Positions 41,082 through 51,575 of a stretch of 64,000 nt of DNA are shown here, piece by piece; position 1 is the first letter of the stretch, and the number at the start of each line of letters is the position of its first letter. The stretch comes from Prorocentrum cordatum (lineage: Eukaryota; Sar; Dinophyceae; Prorocentrales; Prorocentraceae). Made by a program: the position numbers and the translations under genes. The notes under the pieces are model-generated. The model was not told the DNA's origin. It did not search any database and was given only the letters and a program-made list of their open reading frames with translations. The DNA lies in assembly GCA_963575745.1 (NCBI GenBank), contig CAUYUJ010000929.1:43474-107473 (forward strand), in the 5' to 3' direction.

Positions 41082-42034
41082 ATGGAAAAGGGCGGGAAAA
41101 AGAAGGGACAGTCCAACACGGGTTCAACACCCAAGGACAAGAAATTGAGGGCTGACGAAGGGAAAGAAGAGGAAGTACCAGCAGAAGTGGAACTGGAAGA
41201 GGATGAGGAGGAGGATCTGGACATGAAGTGCATGATGAAAAGGATGATGAAAATGATGGCAGGCATGAGGAAAGACATACATGATACGCGAAAGGATGTA
41301 CAGGAGGCTAAGGATATCGCACGGCAGGCGAAGGTGGCCGCGAACATAGCCGAACAAGCAGTGGAGGCGATCAGGGCGGAGGTGAAGAAAGATATCGCTG
41401 AAATGAAAGACACCATGAAGGACACGAACGGGACTTACCGGAGCAGTGGAGGAGAAGGATATGGAGAGGGAGGTAAAGAAGAAGCAGAGAAGGAGTTGCG
41501 CAGTAGGCAGGTGATTGTATTTGGCTACGACGGGACTATGCCGGCTCAATCTATTTTTAATGGGGGCAGGAGGGGGGTACGGAGGACGGGACTATGCCGG
41601 CTCCGACCGTGGTGAAGGATTTGGAGGACAAGCTCAAGAGCCTCTTAGGTGACGAGCCGGGGGCCGTTGTGAAGATTACTACGGACCCTGCCAAATTCGG
41701 AGTGGTTGAATTTCCGACAGCGCAGAAGAAAGTTACATTTTGGAAAAAGGTACGAGACGAGCTGAACACGGATGAGAAAGCCTTCGGGGACATTTTCTTC
41801 CGCAACAACCTGACGAAGTTGGAGCGGACAAAGGAGAAACGACTGGGATTTACGAAATATCATTTAGGTAAGCACCCGAATCATAAGACTACAGATATCA
41901 AAATCGTTTGGCCAAAACAAATGGTGGTTATCAGATATGGGGTTGGGAAGGAGAGGAAGATAGCATGGTATAATGAAAATGGGGAGTGGCACGCGACTAA
42001 AACCAGGAAGCTGGTGGAAGAAGCGGTGGAATAA
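41082..42034 (+). pseudogene. LINE ORF1 protein, broken by a 56-bp insertion
   Basis: ATG at 41082 opens a Lys-rich start (MEKGGKKKGQ), an acidic stretch, a Met/Lys segment (MKCMMKRMMKMMAGMRKDIH) and a long coiled coil (QEAKDIARQAKVAANIAEQA). The frame then moves from one ATGCCGGCT at 41538 to an identical ATGCCGGCT at 41594. After that comes a globular part (KDLEDKLKSLLGDEPGAVVK, then KVRDELNTDEKAFGDIFFRN, KEKRLGFTKYHLGKH and IAWYNENGEWHATKTRKLVE) resembling L1 ORF1 RRM plus C-terminal nucleic-acid-binding regions. The similarity is by architecture, not by a search. It would act as an RNA-binding chaperone in the element's RNP. Confidence 0.65.
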
Positions 42035-42045
42035 TTCATGCGGAA

Positions 42046-44520
42046 GTGGAGGCGGAAGATAAATCCAGAACCAGCCGAAGAGAGCGAGTGACGCTACGAC
42101 GGCGGCACAAGCTGGCAGCGCCAAGCTGCCGGTCGTACCATAACAAGTTCAGCAGCTTCATGGTCATGCAGAACACGACTCTTCATTCAGTATTACCACA
42201 TCTCCGACAACGGCCGGAAACATATTGGGAACGACACTGCCCGGAGCTGTCCGGCAACCGTCCCACCCACTGCACAAGAATCCGGATGGTACGACCACTT
42301 CGGCGAGACGTTGCTGCCCGACCCTTGCCTCTACCCACGGACTTCGGCATTTCACCTCTACATCAGGCTCGGCACTCCGACATCCAGCTTCAAGCAATCG
42401 ACTCTCCACCTCCACCTCCACCTATCGACCTCCAGCGTTCAGCAGCTCAGCACTCCGACCTCCACCGTCCAGCAGCATGTGACTCTCCACCCCCACCTCC
42501 ACCCATCGACCTCCAGCGTCCAGCAGCGCAGCACTCCGACCTCCACCGTCCAGGAGCATGTGACTTTCCACCTTCACCTCCACCTATCGACCTCCAGCGC
42601 CCAGCAGCTCAGCACTCCGACCTCCACCTTCCAGCATCCGACTTCCCACCTCCACCTCCACCTGTTGACTTCAGCGTCCAGCAGCACAGCACTCCGACCT
42701 CCACCGTCCAGCGGCATGTGACTTTCCACCACTTCCACCTATCGACCTCCACCGTGTTGCAGTTCAGCACTCCGACCTCCACCCTCCAGCATCCGACTTC
42801 CCACATCCACCTCCACCTGTTGACCTCCAGCGCCCAGCAGCACAGCACTCCGACCTCAACCGTCCAGCAGCATGTGACTCTCCACCTTCACCTCCACCCA
42901 TCGACCTCCAGCGCCCAGCAGCTCGGCATTTCGAACTCCACCCTCCTGTATTCGACTTTCCACCTCCACCTCTACCTGTCGACCTTCAGAGTTCGGCAGC
43001 GCAGCGCTCCGACCTCAACCCTTCAGCAGCATGTGACTTTCCACATCCACCTCCATCCATCGACTTCCAGCGTCTAGCAGCTCAGCACTCCGACCTCCAC
43101 CCTCCAGCATCCGACTTTCCACCTCCACCTCCACCTATCGACCTCCAGCGTCCCTCAGCGCAGCACTTCGACCTCCACCGTCCAGCAGCATGTGATTTTC
43201 CACATCCACCTCCACCTGTCGACCTCCAGCGTGCAGCAGCTCAGCAGTCCGACCTCCGCCCACCGGCATCCGACTTCCCACCTCCACCTCCACTTGTTGA
43301 CCTCCAGCGTCCAGCAGCACAGCACTCCGACCTCCACCGTCCAGCAGCATGTGACCCTCCACCTTCACCTCCACCCATCGACCTCCAGCGCCCAGCAGCT
43401 CAGCATTTCGAGCTCCACCCTCCGGCATCCGACTTTCAACCTCCACCTCTACCTGTCGACTTTGAGAGTTCAGCAGCGCAGCGCTTCGACCTCAACCCTT
43501 CAGCAGCATGTGACTTTCCACATCCACCTCCATCCTTCGACTTCCAGCGTCTAGCAGCTCAGCACTCCGACCTCCACCCTCCAGCATCCGACTTTCCACC
43601 TCCACTTCCACCTATCGACCTCCAGCGTCCAGCAGCGCAGCACTCCGACTTCCACCCCCGAACAGCATGTGACTCTCCACCTGCACCTCCACCATTCGAC
43701 CTTCAGCTTTCACCAGCTCAGCACTCCGACCTCCACCCTCCAGCATCCGACTTTTCACTGCAACCTCCGCCTATCGACTTCCAACCTCCACCAGCTCAGC
43801 ACTCCTACCTCCACCCAACAGCATTCAGTTCTTCACGTCCACCTCCACGTATCGACTTCCAGCTCCCACCCACTCAGCACTCCGACAACAAGCCTCCAGA
43901 GCCCAGCTTTCCACCTCCATCCCCACCTGTCGACTCCCAGCATCCACCAGCTGAGCACTCTGACATCCAGCCTCCAGCATCCGAGAGTCCAACAACAACT
44001 CCACCTATCGACCTCCAGGTCCCACTTACTCAGCACTCCGACCTCCAACCTCCAACATCCGACCTTCCACCTCCACCTCCCTTTATCGACTACCAGTCGC
44101 CACCAGCGAGAGGAAGTGGAGGGGGAAGCCGTGCCTGCAGCGATGTATCTGGCGACGTGCCGTTGTGCATCCTGCACCGGCGATGCGCGACGACTGAATC
44201 CAGCTTGGAAACCTCCAGTGGTAGAGCAACGGAGTCTGGTAGCGTCGACTCGCAGGAAGACGCCCCTCTCCGACCACGTCCCGGCCATGCTCGTGAACGA
44301 CAGCTCCGAAAATTGGACCATCCACGGCCTGGCGAAACTAGCACCAACCGACACGCCAGCACCGACCAGCAGCAACCTCCACGCTCCAGCAGCACCAACC
44401 AGCAGTGACCTCCACAGACCACCAGCAGCGACTTCACCAGACAACCAGCGCCGACCAGCGACCAGCCGACTAAATCAACCACCGACCACCAACACCGACC
44501 ATCAGACCAACCATCAGTGA
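42046..44520 (+). CDS. Pro-rich 26- to 27-residue repeat frames (LINE spacer)
   Basis: The minisatellite period is a multiple of three, so several frames stay open. The frame from 42046 reads units such as SDLHRPAACDSPPPPPPIDL, and is interrupted by TAG at 43075 and again near 43553; another frame is open 43669-44520. It may be a disordered domain of ORF1/ORF2 or may not be translated. Non-repeat residues at its start (MEAEDKSRTSRRERVTLRRR) are basic. Confidence 0.35.
42395..44090 (+). repeat. 78/81-bp minisatellite, about 20 units, inside the LINE
   Basis: Each unit combines CACTCCGACCTCCACC, then GTCCAGCAGCATGTGACT or CTCCAGCATCCGACTTTCCA, then CACCTCCACCTATCGACCTC and CAGCGTCCAGCAGC. Two unit types (81 and 78 bp) alternate loosely. 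Adjacent higher-order blocks are also duplicated (42880-43080 and 43360-43560 are close copies). Units drift toward the 3' end. Confidence 0.9.
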
Positions 44521-45080
44521 TCAACAGCGACCCCGGCAGACAGCCAGCAACAATCAACGACCAGCCGAACAGCCCAACTAACGACCAGCAGTCCCGACCA
44601 CGACCAACACCGATCAGCAAAAACCTCCACGGACCTTCAGCGATGACGCTCACGAACAACCAAACCGACCACCGACCAGCAGCACCAACCAACCCAAACT
44701 CCTACCTGCACACCCCACTACCAACACACAGGAGGAGGAGGAGGACGAGGAAAGTACAGTGAAGTAGCAAGCGACTTCCCCTTCGCATCCTTGCGATTTC
44801 GACCACCGCGCCACAACTATGGTAGACGAGCAGAGTACGCCAACAATGATCAGCAACGACCTTCAGCAGGGACCTCCACAGTCCACCAACCACCAGACAG
44901 CCTAAACCCGACTAGCAGCGACCTGCATTGTTCACCAAAAACGACGTCCGCAGAAAGCCAGACCGACCACCGCCAACCAGCAGCACCAGCCAACCTAATC
45001 ACCGGGGGAGGAGGAAGAGGAAAGTAAAGCGATGTAGCAAGCGACTTCCCCGTTGCATCCTTGCGATTCCGACCACCCTG
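44340..45080 (+). repeat. CGACCAGCAGCACCAACC low-complexity spacer with about 280-bp imperfect duplication
   Basis: 44725-44812 (AGGAAAGTACAG, then TAGCAAGCGACTTCCCCTTC and GCATCCTTGCGATTTCGACC) recurs at 45005-45077 with few changes, with related CCGACCACC...CAGCAGCACCA sequence before each copy. No domain. Confidence 0.6.
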
Positions 45081-46265
45081 TCGCAGCCCCTGCGGAGGAC
45101 GACAGAAAGCACCATTGCAGGCGACGGCTTTCATTCCTGCTCTGCCCAACCCTCCTCGCCGACCGCCTCCTCCCAGACTGGACAGACCAGCGGCCAAACC
45201 AGCGAAGCCATCGGGGACACCAGCCACGACACTAACATCGATTTCGCAGTCATTCACAAAAACGCCAGATTCTTGGAGACAGATGACCGGATTGACGAGT
45301 TATTGTATGATTTACGTAGTGCGCATTGGGATGCAGTTCTGCTCAATGAGACGCGGCGGACGACGCGACAAGAATTGTGGATCACTTCAGACGGGCATAC
45401 TTTTGCAGGACCCGGCAACGACAGCCGTTCGCACGGAGTCGCAATCCTTCTGCATAAACGTTGGGGCAAACACGTTGCAGAGTTCCAGGCTATCTCCGCG
45501 AGGATTGCTACACTCACGATCAAGAAGGGCACAACCAGACTACAACTTATACCGGCATATTTTCCCCACACTGGGCACACGGACATCCACATACAGCAGT
45601 TGTACGACATCGTCAGCACTTTACTCAAAGAGGCACGTTCCCGACGGATCCGCACAGTTCTTGCGGCCGACTTCAACGCTCAAGTTGGCTCCAAACCACG
45701 CCTTCCGAGTGAACTTCTTCACGAAGACGCCGGCTCTGAGGATATCCGTTCCGACGTGTGCTCTCGCTACGTGGACCCCCACGGATTTGGCAACGAAAAT
45801 TCCCGAGGTCAATGGTTACGCCACTGGGCTACCTTAGAGAGGCTGGCAATCGTGAGCACGTTCTTCCGCAAGCCTCCGGACAAGCTGATCACCTACGTGA
45901 CGACAGGCGGCAAGCCACGACAATACGATTACATACTGGTAGACAGACGTTTGCTACCCTCGTGCAGAAACTCCGAAGCCAGCAACGTCATTAATCTCAA
46001 CTCGGACCGCAAAGCCGCGTCCGTACAAATGCGTTTCAACACTTGGGAGCCCGAGACAGACAACCAGTCCAAACGCCCGCGACCGACCAGACACTCCGCG
46101 CACTGGCCTCGAGGACGCGCCGCTTGCGACGAATGCCAACAGGCATGGGGCTCCAAACTACAGCGCGAACATCTACCAGCTGATCCAGGCGAGCTCGCGG
46201 AGACAATCGAGAAGAGCATGAACGATATCAAGCTGCAGAGCATGGCCGCCGGAGAGACAAAGTGA
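44928..46265 (+). CDS. LINE ORF2 N-terminal part: EEP (APE-like) endonuclease
   Basis: Recognisable domain from about 45235. Motifs in order: HWDAVLLNETRR (catalytic Glu), SHGVAILLHKRWGKHV, a region around HTGHTDIHIQQLYDIVSTLL, VLAADFNAQVG (Asp/Asn pair), ENSRGQWLRHWATLERLAIV, KPRQYDYILVDRR and NLNSDRKAASVQM. The last motif should be S-D-H in this family; here Arg replaces His, so cleavage is probably lost unless the element is a variant lineage. The protein would nick target DNA to prime reverse transcription. The frame ends at TGA 46263; the reverse transcriptase continues one frame over. Confidence 0.8.
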   Translation: MFTKNDVRRKPDRPPPTSSTSQPNHRGRRKRKVKRCSKRLPRCILAIPTTLSQPLRRTTESTIAGDGFHSCSAQPSSPTASSQTGQTSGQTSEAIGDTSHDTNIDFAVIHKNARFLETDDRIDELLYDLRSAHWDAVLLNETRRTTRQELWITSDGHTFAGPGNDSRSHGVAILLHKRWGKHVAEFQAISARIATLTIKKGTTRLQLIPAYFPHTGHTDIHIQQLYDIVSTLLKEARSRRIRTVLAADFNAQVGSKPRLPSELLHEDAGSEDIRSDVCSRYVDPHGFGNENSRGQWLRHWATLERLAIVSTFFRKPPDKLITYVTTGGKPRQYDYILVDRRLLPSCRNSEASNVINLNSDRKAASVQMRFNTWEPETDNQSKRPRPTRHSAHWPRGRAACDECQQAWGSKLQREHLPADPGELAETIEKSMNDIKLQSMAAGETK

Positions 46266-46305
46266 CGAACCCAGCAGCAACTGCGACGACACTATTAACA
46301 ACCTC

Positions 46306-48444
46306 GTGAACCAACGCAAGGGCATTCCCAGAGCAGACGCAGACAGAAGACGAGCGATCAGTAAAACAATACAGAAGCACATCCGGGAGCAGAAGCGCGC
46401 CAAACGACGACAGCACATAAGCACCATCCTGGAGCAAGACGAGGACCTCAAACGTATCAGCTCAATCGAAACGAGGGGGAAGCGGACGCTAATCACGGAT
46501 ATGTTCGACAAAGACGGCATCAAGCACACCGCCCGCCAAGGGATCGCTAATGTATTCGCGACCTTCTACGAGGAACTGTACAATTCCACAGACGCCCACG
46601 ACGCACCAACAACCGCAGACGACTCCGAGCACAGCATCCCAGCCTTCACGCCTCAAGAACTCGAGACAGCAATATCACAACTCACGCCAGGAAAGTCACC
46701 CGACGGCGTGGGGATAAAGGCCGAAATGTTCAAAACACCGTGCCCGGAGCTTCAGCGTGCACTGCTGCAGCTATACGACGCGATCATACAACCAAACGCT
46801 CCGACACCATCAAGTTGGCGAAAAACGGTGATCAAAGTCATTCCCAAATCGGGCGATCTGACATTTCCACACAACTATTGCCCGATATGTGCGATACCCA
46901 TGCAATACAAGCTGTTTAGTCGTCTTCTGTACAACCGACTATCACCAATACTAGAGCAGCAACAACCCGACGACCAAGCGGGCTTCAGACCTGGGCGCGG
47001 CACGACCGACCACCTTTTTCATTTTTATCATACTGCGGGAACGGGCTTTCGAATGGAACCAAGCTTCGTGGATCGCCGCCGTAGACTTCAAGAAGGCGTT
47101 CGACACAGTGGAGCACGGCAGCTTATGGACAGCACTACGTCGACAGGGGGTGGCGCCCGAATACGTCCACCTACTTCGGCGCCTTTCCCAGAGGCCGTCA
47201 TCCGTGCCGACTCCACCAGCAGGCCCTTCAAGCTCCGACGCGGCACAAAACAGGGAGACCCTCTGAGCTCTTTGCTGTTCAACGATGTTTTACAACATGT
47301 GCTATCGCCTCTCATCCCGGAGTGGCAGCGACGACGACGTGGAGTCCAATTGGCACACACCGACGAATCTATTCTCACGAACCTCCGCTTCGCCGACGAC
47401 ATCGTTTTGGTGAGCCAGACGCTTTCCGATCTGAAGACGCTAATCACCGACTTAATCGCAGCAGCAAAACCCCACGGCCTCGAAATGCACCCGACCAAGA
47501 CGAAGATCATGACAAACCAACCAAGGATTCGAACGCGCAAGGCCACGATTGCAAACATCGACATCGAAGTTGCCCCGTGCACCGGCAAACTGACGTACTT
47601 CGGCCAGAGACGCTCGGCTACAGAGATCCAACATCGCATACAGGCTGCGTATGCATGCTTCACAGGGCACAGACAAGAGCTCACGAGCAAACATTACCCA
47701 CTCCAGCACAGGCTGCGACTCTACCGTAGCACTGTAATACCCACCTTGACGTACGGCGCAGAGACGTGGACCTTAACACAGCCTCTCAGGCAACAGCTAC
47801 GCCGCACACAACGACGAATGGTCAGAGCGATCATCGGAAGACCGAGGAGGCGCACGAACACTCGCACGTCAACACACCCCACCCCGCCCACGGACACCCA
47901 CAACGACCACGACCCCAGCAGAGACGATCCCAACGATTCCAGCGACCACGACGCATCCAGCAATCCGCCTACTCCGCGTGAAGACACTAGCGACGACCAG
48001 ACGACGGACGACAGCGAGCTGTGGTCCGACTTCATCCGTCGTAGCACGCGCAGAGCCGAAGAGCTAATGAGCATGCGCGACATCCCTGGCGTGGAGCAAA
48101 TACACGGAAAAAAGGTCTGGCGCTGGGCCGCACGAGTAGCACATCACCCACCGAACCGAGGGACACAACGAGCAATGAACTGGAACCCGTCTCTTGATGA
48201 AAGACAGCAGGGCTATCGGAAACATGGTGGTCAACAAAAGCGGTGGGACGACGACATTCGAAAATTTCTCAAAAGTTTGCACCAGACCACCAGCGACGCA
48301 GCCACACAAGGCAACACCAACGACGCCATTCGCCCACGGCAGTATATCCACTACGACAGCAACGACATCAGATGGTTGACAGCCGCAACGGAGACAACGT
48401 GGTGGGACACACTTGAAAGCAGCTTCCTTGCATACACCAGTTGA
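46306..48444 (+). pseudogene. LINE ORF2 C-terminal part: reverse transcriptase, frameshifted
   Basis: Order seen: helical linker (DADRRRAISKTIQKHIREQK), SWRKTVIKVIPKSGDLTFPH, YCPICAIPMQYKLFSRLLYN (NYRPI-like), DDQAGFRPGRGTTDHLF. Then about 47030-47200 the catalytic block AVDFKKAFDTVEHGSLW lies in the next frame, and at about 47200 the frame returns for LRRGTKQGDPLSSLLF, the FADDIVLVSQT box and PHGLEMHPTKTKIM. The C-terminal part has LTYGAETWTLTQPLRQQLRR and a Trp/His-rich end (VEQIHGKKVWRWAARVAHHP). Sense frame upstream of 46306 already matches from 46266, so one more shift at about 46262 separates it from the endonuclease. Confidence 0.85.
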
Positions 48445-48683
48445 CTGTGACCGGCATCGCCACCAGCAGCGCCACCAGCACCACCAGGTTCCAGCACGAC
48501 CAGCAGCGCCACCAGCACCAAACGCCACCGAACACCAGCATCGACCACCACGAACCAACACTGACCACCAGCATGTGGCACCGACCAACAACACTGACAG
48601 AACACAGGAATCGACCACCAGCACTGACCACACACAAACACCACCGACCACAAGCACAATCCTGAACTCCGTCTTCCCTATCT

Positions 48684-48800
48684 TCTATTTGCGCCGGCTC
48701 GTGTACTACTTCGTCCACATATTATATTTGTGCTGGTTGCTGTCCTATTCCTCCCACACGCTCTATTTGTTCTGGTTCGTGAACTATGTCATCCAGAGTT
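48684..48800 (+). repeat. Three 39-bp imperfect repeats at the LINE 3' end
   Basis: Units 48684-48722, 48723-48761 and 48762-48800 each begin YMTATTTGYKCYGG and continue with a CTGT/CGTG-TACT step. Short tandem 3' tails are common in non-LTR elements that lack poly-A and are often copied during priming. Confidence 0.6.
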
Positions 48801-49129
48801 TCAGCACCCACACGGTCTGAGGCCACGGCCTCTTGCGCCTTGCCCAAAGGGCACGGGCACCCCCGGTGCCCGGAACCGGCGCCTCCGCTCCGCTCCGCTC
48901 TTGGGGGCCTCTTGGAGGTTTCTTGGGGGTCTCTTGGGGGCGCCTCGGTGTTTTCCAGGTGGCTTTTGGGCCCATGAGGTGGGCAATGGCTCGAGATGTC
49001 AATTCGTATCCAGCTGCTTGCGACAAACCCCGCCACCGTGTCTGTGCAACCGCACAATAGGAAGGAGGTCGAGTGTAGGAACAGCGCAATTCCGACCACT
49101 GGTTTGAACTGAGACGGTTCGTGGATTCA

Positions 49130-49983
49130 ATTTCTTCTTCGATCGCGCGGTAAGGTCGAGTTCATGCTGCGCCGCAGTTCAGCGATCCGTCTGAATTTGG
49201 ACACGTCGCGAACCCGACCTCGTCTTCGTGTGCCCGGTTGGAAGGAGGTGTTTTTTTTTTACGCCACGTTGCATTTAAGCGCCGCAGTGGCTTCTACTTA
49301 TGTTCTTTTTGGTTTTTTTTTTTGTGTTTTTTTTATTTTTTACTTATATTTTTTTTTTTTTGTTTTGACGCTCGGCTACCCCTACTAATTCTGATTAAAC
49401 ACTCACCATTTATTTTTCTTGAACTTTATTTTTTTTTTTTTATTTTACTTTCTTTTTCCGCATTTTCCCCCTTCTTTTTTTCCTTTAAAATTTTCTTGAA
49501 ATGAACAGATCGTGAAATTCGACTCGGCCTTCATCCGCGTCAGGTATGAACGGACTTTCGGGCTCACGCCGCACAGATCAGTGGTTTGCTGATTCTTTTT
49601 TTCCTTCATTCTCTTTTTTTTTGATTAAGTTTTGTTTTTTACATTTATTGTTGATTCATTTGGCCCTTACGTTGTTATGCGCCCATTACCGTTTGTTTTT
49701 CTATCATTTTTTTTCTTCTATTTTTTTCTTATAATCACGTTGTCCCAACTCGTTATTTCATTTTTATGAATATCTTTTTTTTGTTTTAATTTTCTTCATT
49801 TTCTGGTTGCGTTGTTAATTTTTATTTGGAAATAAGATTTGTATTTTGCACTTGAACTTTTTTGATTTTATTTTTGGAACTGAGGTGGGTCGTCGGTCTC
49901 GACCTTTCGCGTTCGCCCGCGCGCGCAGGGGGGAGGTCGAATTTCACACGCTCCCCGAGCAGTTCAGCGAGTGGTCTGACCAC
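49130..49983 (+). CDS. Small gene fragment with T-rich introns
   Basis: Exon-like pieces: about 49155-49245 (FMLRRSSAIRLNLDTSRTRP then RLRVPGWKEV, donor in GGTGTTTTT), 49508-49541 (IVKFDSAFIRVR, acceptor AACAG, donor GTATGA) and about 49931-49983 (EVEFHTLPEQFSEWSDH then TGA). The two introns (49246-49507 and 49542-49930) are T-rich, unlike the C/T introns of genes A and B but like the T/G intron in the Helitron. The product is not recognised; it may be a remnant. Confidence 0.35.
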
Positions 49984-50518
49984 TGAGGTGGGGCATGATT
50001 CGACCTTCGATACGTTCAACCGCTTCCAGTATGGAGGAGGGTGGAGGAGGAGGAGGAGGAGGAGGAGGAGGAGGAGGAGGCGAAGAGGAGGAGGAGGAGG
50101 AGGGGGAGGGGGCGAGGCGGGAGGAGGAGGAGGATAAGGCCTCTTGACGCCCTCTCGTCAGGCCTCTTGGGAGCCTCATGAGGGACTCTTGGGGGCCTCC
50201 TGGGGCATCTTGGCGGCCCCTTGGGGCCTCTTTGGCAGGATTAGATGGCTTCTAGGCGGGTCTGACGCCTTCGGAGGCCGTATTGGGGGCGTCTTGGTGC
50301 CCTCTTGAAGCGTCTTGGGACCGTCTTGGGACCCTCTTGGGAGGCTCTTGGACGATCCTGGGTGGGAAGACGGGGAGGGGGAGGCTGACGGGCTGGAGCG
50401 GGCGAGACATTGAAGAGCGACGTGTCATTTTGATGGCATGCGTGCGCGGCGGGCGAACTCGGATCGGGTGGGCAGACCCCAAAAGGGCGAATCCGGTTGG
50501 GCGCGCGGAGCATCCAAG
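49984..50518. repeat. GGA microsatellite and CTTGGG-CCTC degenerate array
   Basis: 50033-50130 is (GGA)n. 50140-50350 repeats GCCTCTTGGG, GACTCTTGGGGGCCTCC and CGTCTTGGGACC at 20-28 bp. No gene. Confidence 0.6.
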
Positions 50519-50694
50519 TACAGTCAACCCGCATAGTAAGGATGGGCAATTTTCTCAAGGGTGCCCTTGCATCCTTGCCCTTCGGCCCATCCTTGGCCGC
50601 TCTCGTTGGCCGCGCCCTGCTCGAAGAGCTGCAAAATGGGCGTCCAAGGCCCTTGCGTCCTTACCGCGCATCCTTACTCCACGGGTTGACTGTA
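50519..50694. mobile_element. MITE family D, copy 3
   Basis: 176 bp: TACAGTCAACCCGCATAGTA at the left and, in complement, TACAGTCAACCCGTGGAGTA at the right. The interior CCCTTGCATCCTTGCCC and GGGCGTCCAAGGCCCTTGCG match copy 2 closely. This is the best-conserved pair in the family. Confidence 0.88.
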
Positions 50695-51359
50695 CGATGC
50701 ACCCTCGAGTTGGCACGCGTGCGCAGCAGGCCATCGGGTCCAGCGACATCAGCCTCGCGTGCCGGGCCATGGCGGGCCCTCCCTGCCAGTGGGTCTGGCC
50801 AGGCGGGCACACGCAATTGTGCGATGCATCATCAAGGTTGCGCGCGCCCTCGCGTTGGCTCGCGCGCATTGCGGGCGAAACTGGTCGAGCGGACAAAACC
50901 TCACGCTCGGGTCTGGCAGAGGCAAACCTTAAGAAATGGCGCACCGAGGCGGGCGGGACACTAATTCGTTGTAGCATCGCAGTGGCGCGGGCGCGTACGG
51001 CGTCCGAGATCGGGCCAGGCGGGCAGACCCCAACAGGCGAGTCTGGTCGGGCGGGCGGGACGTGAAAGTATGATGCGATCCTGAGTTGGTACGGGTGCAC
51101 AGTAGCCCGCCTCGCATTGGGGCTAAAGGTGTCGAAACCTACGCATGTGGCGGGGTAGTGTTCTCATCGCATCCGCGCCCTTATCATTTTCAGACTGCAA
51201 GGGTCTGTGTGTTGGCCGCCCTGCTGAAGCGTGGGAGCCACGCGCAGGAGGTGGTGGCGTCGGGTTTGGTGGCGTGAATGGTGCCTGGCCGCGGGCACAG
51301 TCTGAGCCACCCGCTCATGCGTCAGCGCTTGCCGCAGGATTGCGCCCGCGGCCTCCGAG
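50695..51359. other. No gene seen
   Basis: GC-rich unique DNA. It contains GGGCCAGGCGGGCAGACCCCAA-like phrases repeated at about 50468-50490 and 51012-51032 (GGGCAGACCCCAA), suggesting an older duplication. Confidence 0.4.
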
Positions 51360-51575
51360 TTTCGGGCCGGGCGAAAGGGGGGGATTGGGAAAGGGGGGGG
51401 TACAAAATCTGCTGCATGCAGCTGGTTTCGGCCTCACCGAGGGGCCCACTCCTCGATACATAGCCGCCTCCGGCGCCGGGAGGCGCCGGGAAAATCAGCT
51501 ACGTGAGCTGATTCTCAAACCCCCCCTTTGCTATCCCCCCCTTTTGCCCGACCCGAGAGTTGTTAGGATGTCTCG
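51360..51575. repeat. Dispersed repeat I, copy 2
   Basis: See 16610. It retains CCTCGATACATAGCCGCCTC, GGCGCCGGGA, GAGCTGATTCTCAAACCCCC and CTTTGCTAT. Confidence 0.7.

Larger units (their letters stand above)
40898..48830 (+). mobile_element. LINE-type non-LTR retrotransposon, degraded, with relict leaders
   Basis: Order: relict leaders (40898-40974), ORF1 with a coiled coil (41082-42034), tandem Pro-rich repeats and low-complexity spacer (42046-45230), EEP endonuclease (to 46265), reverse transcriptase (46266-48444), CCAGCA-rich tail (48440-48660) and a 39-bp triple repeat (48684-48800). EEP before RT in one ORF2, plus a separate ORF1, is the L1-like layout. No target duplication or poly-A was identified, so both ends are approximate. 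It carries at least four frame breaks and one catalytic substitution, so it is probably dead, though related copies could supply the enzymes. Confidence 0.82.

Noticed and set aside
42395-44090. CRISPR-like array
   Set aside because: Repeats are direct 78/81-bp units without spacers, in a eukaryotic retrotransposon.
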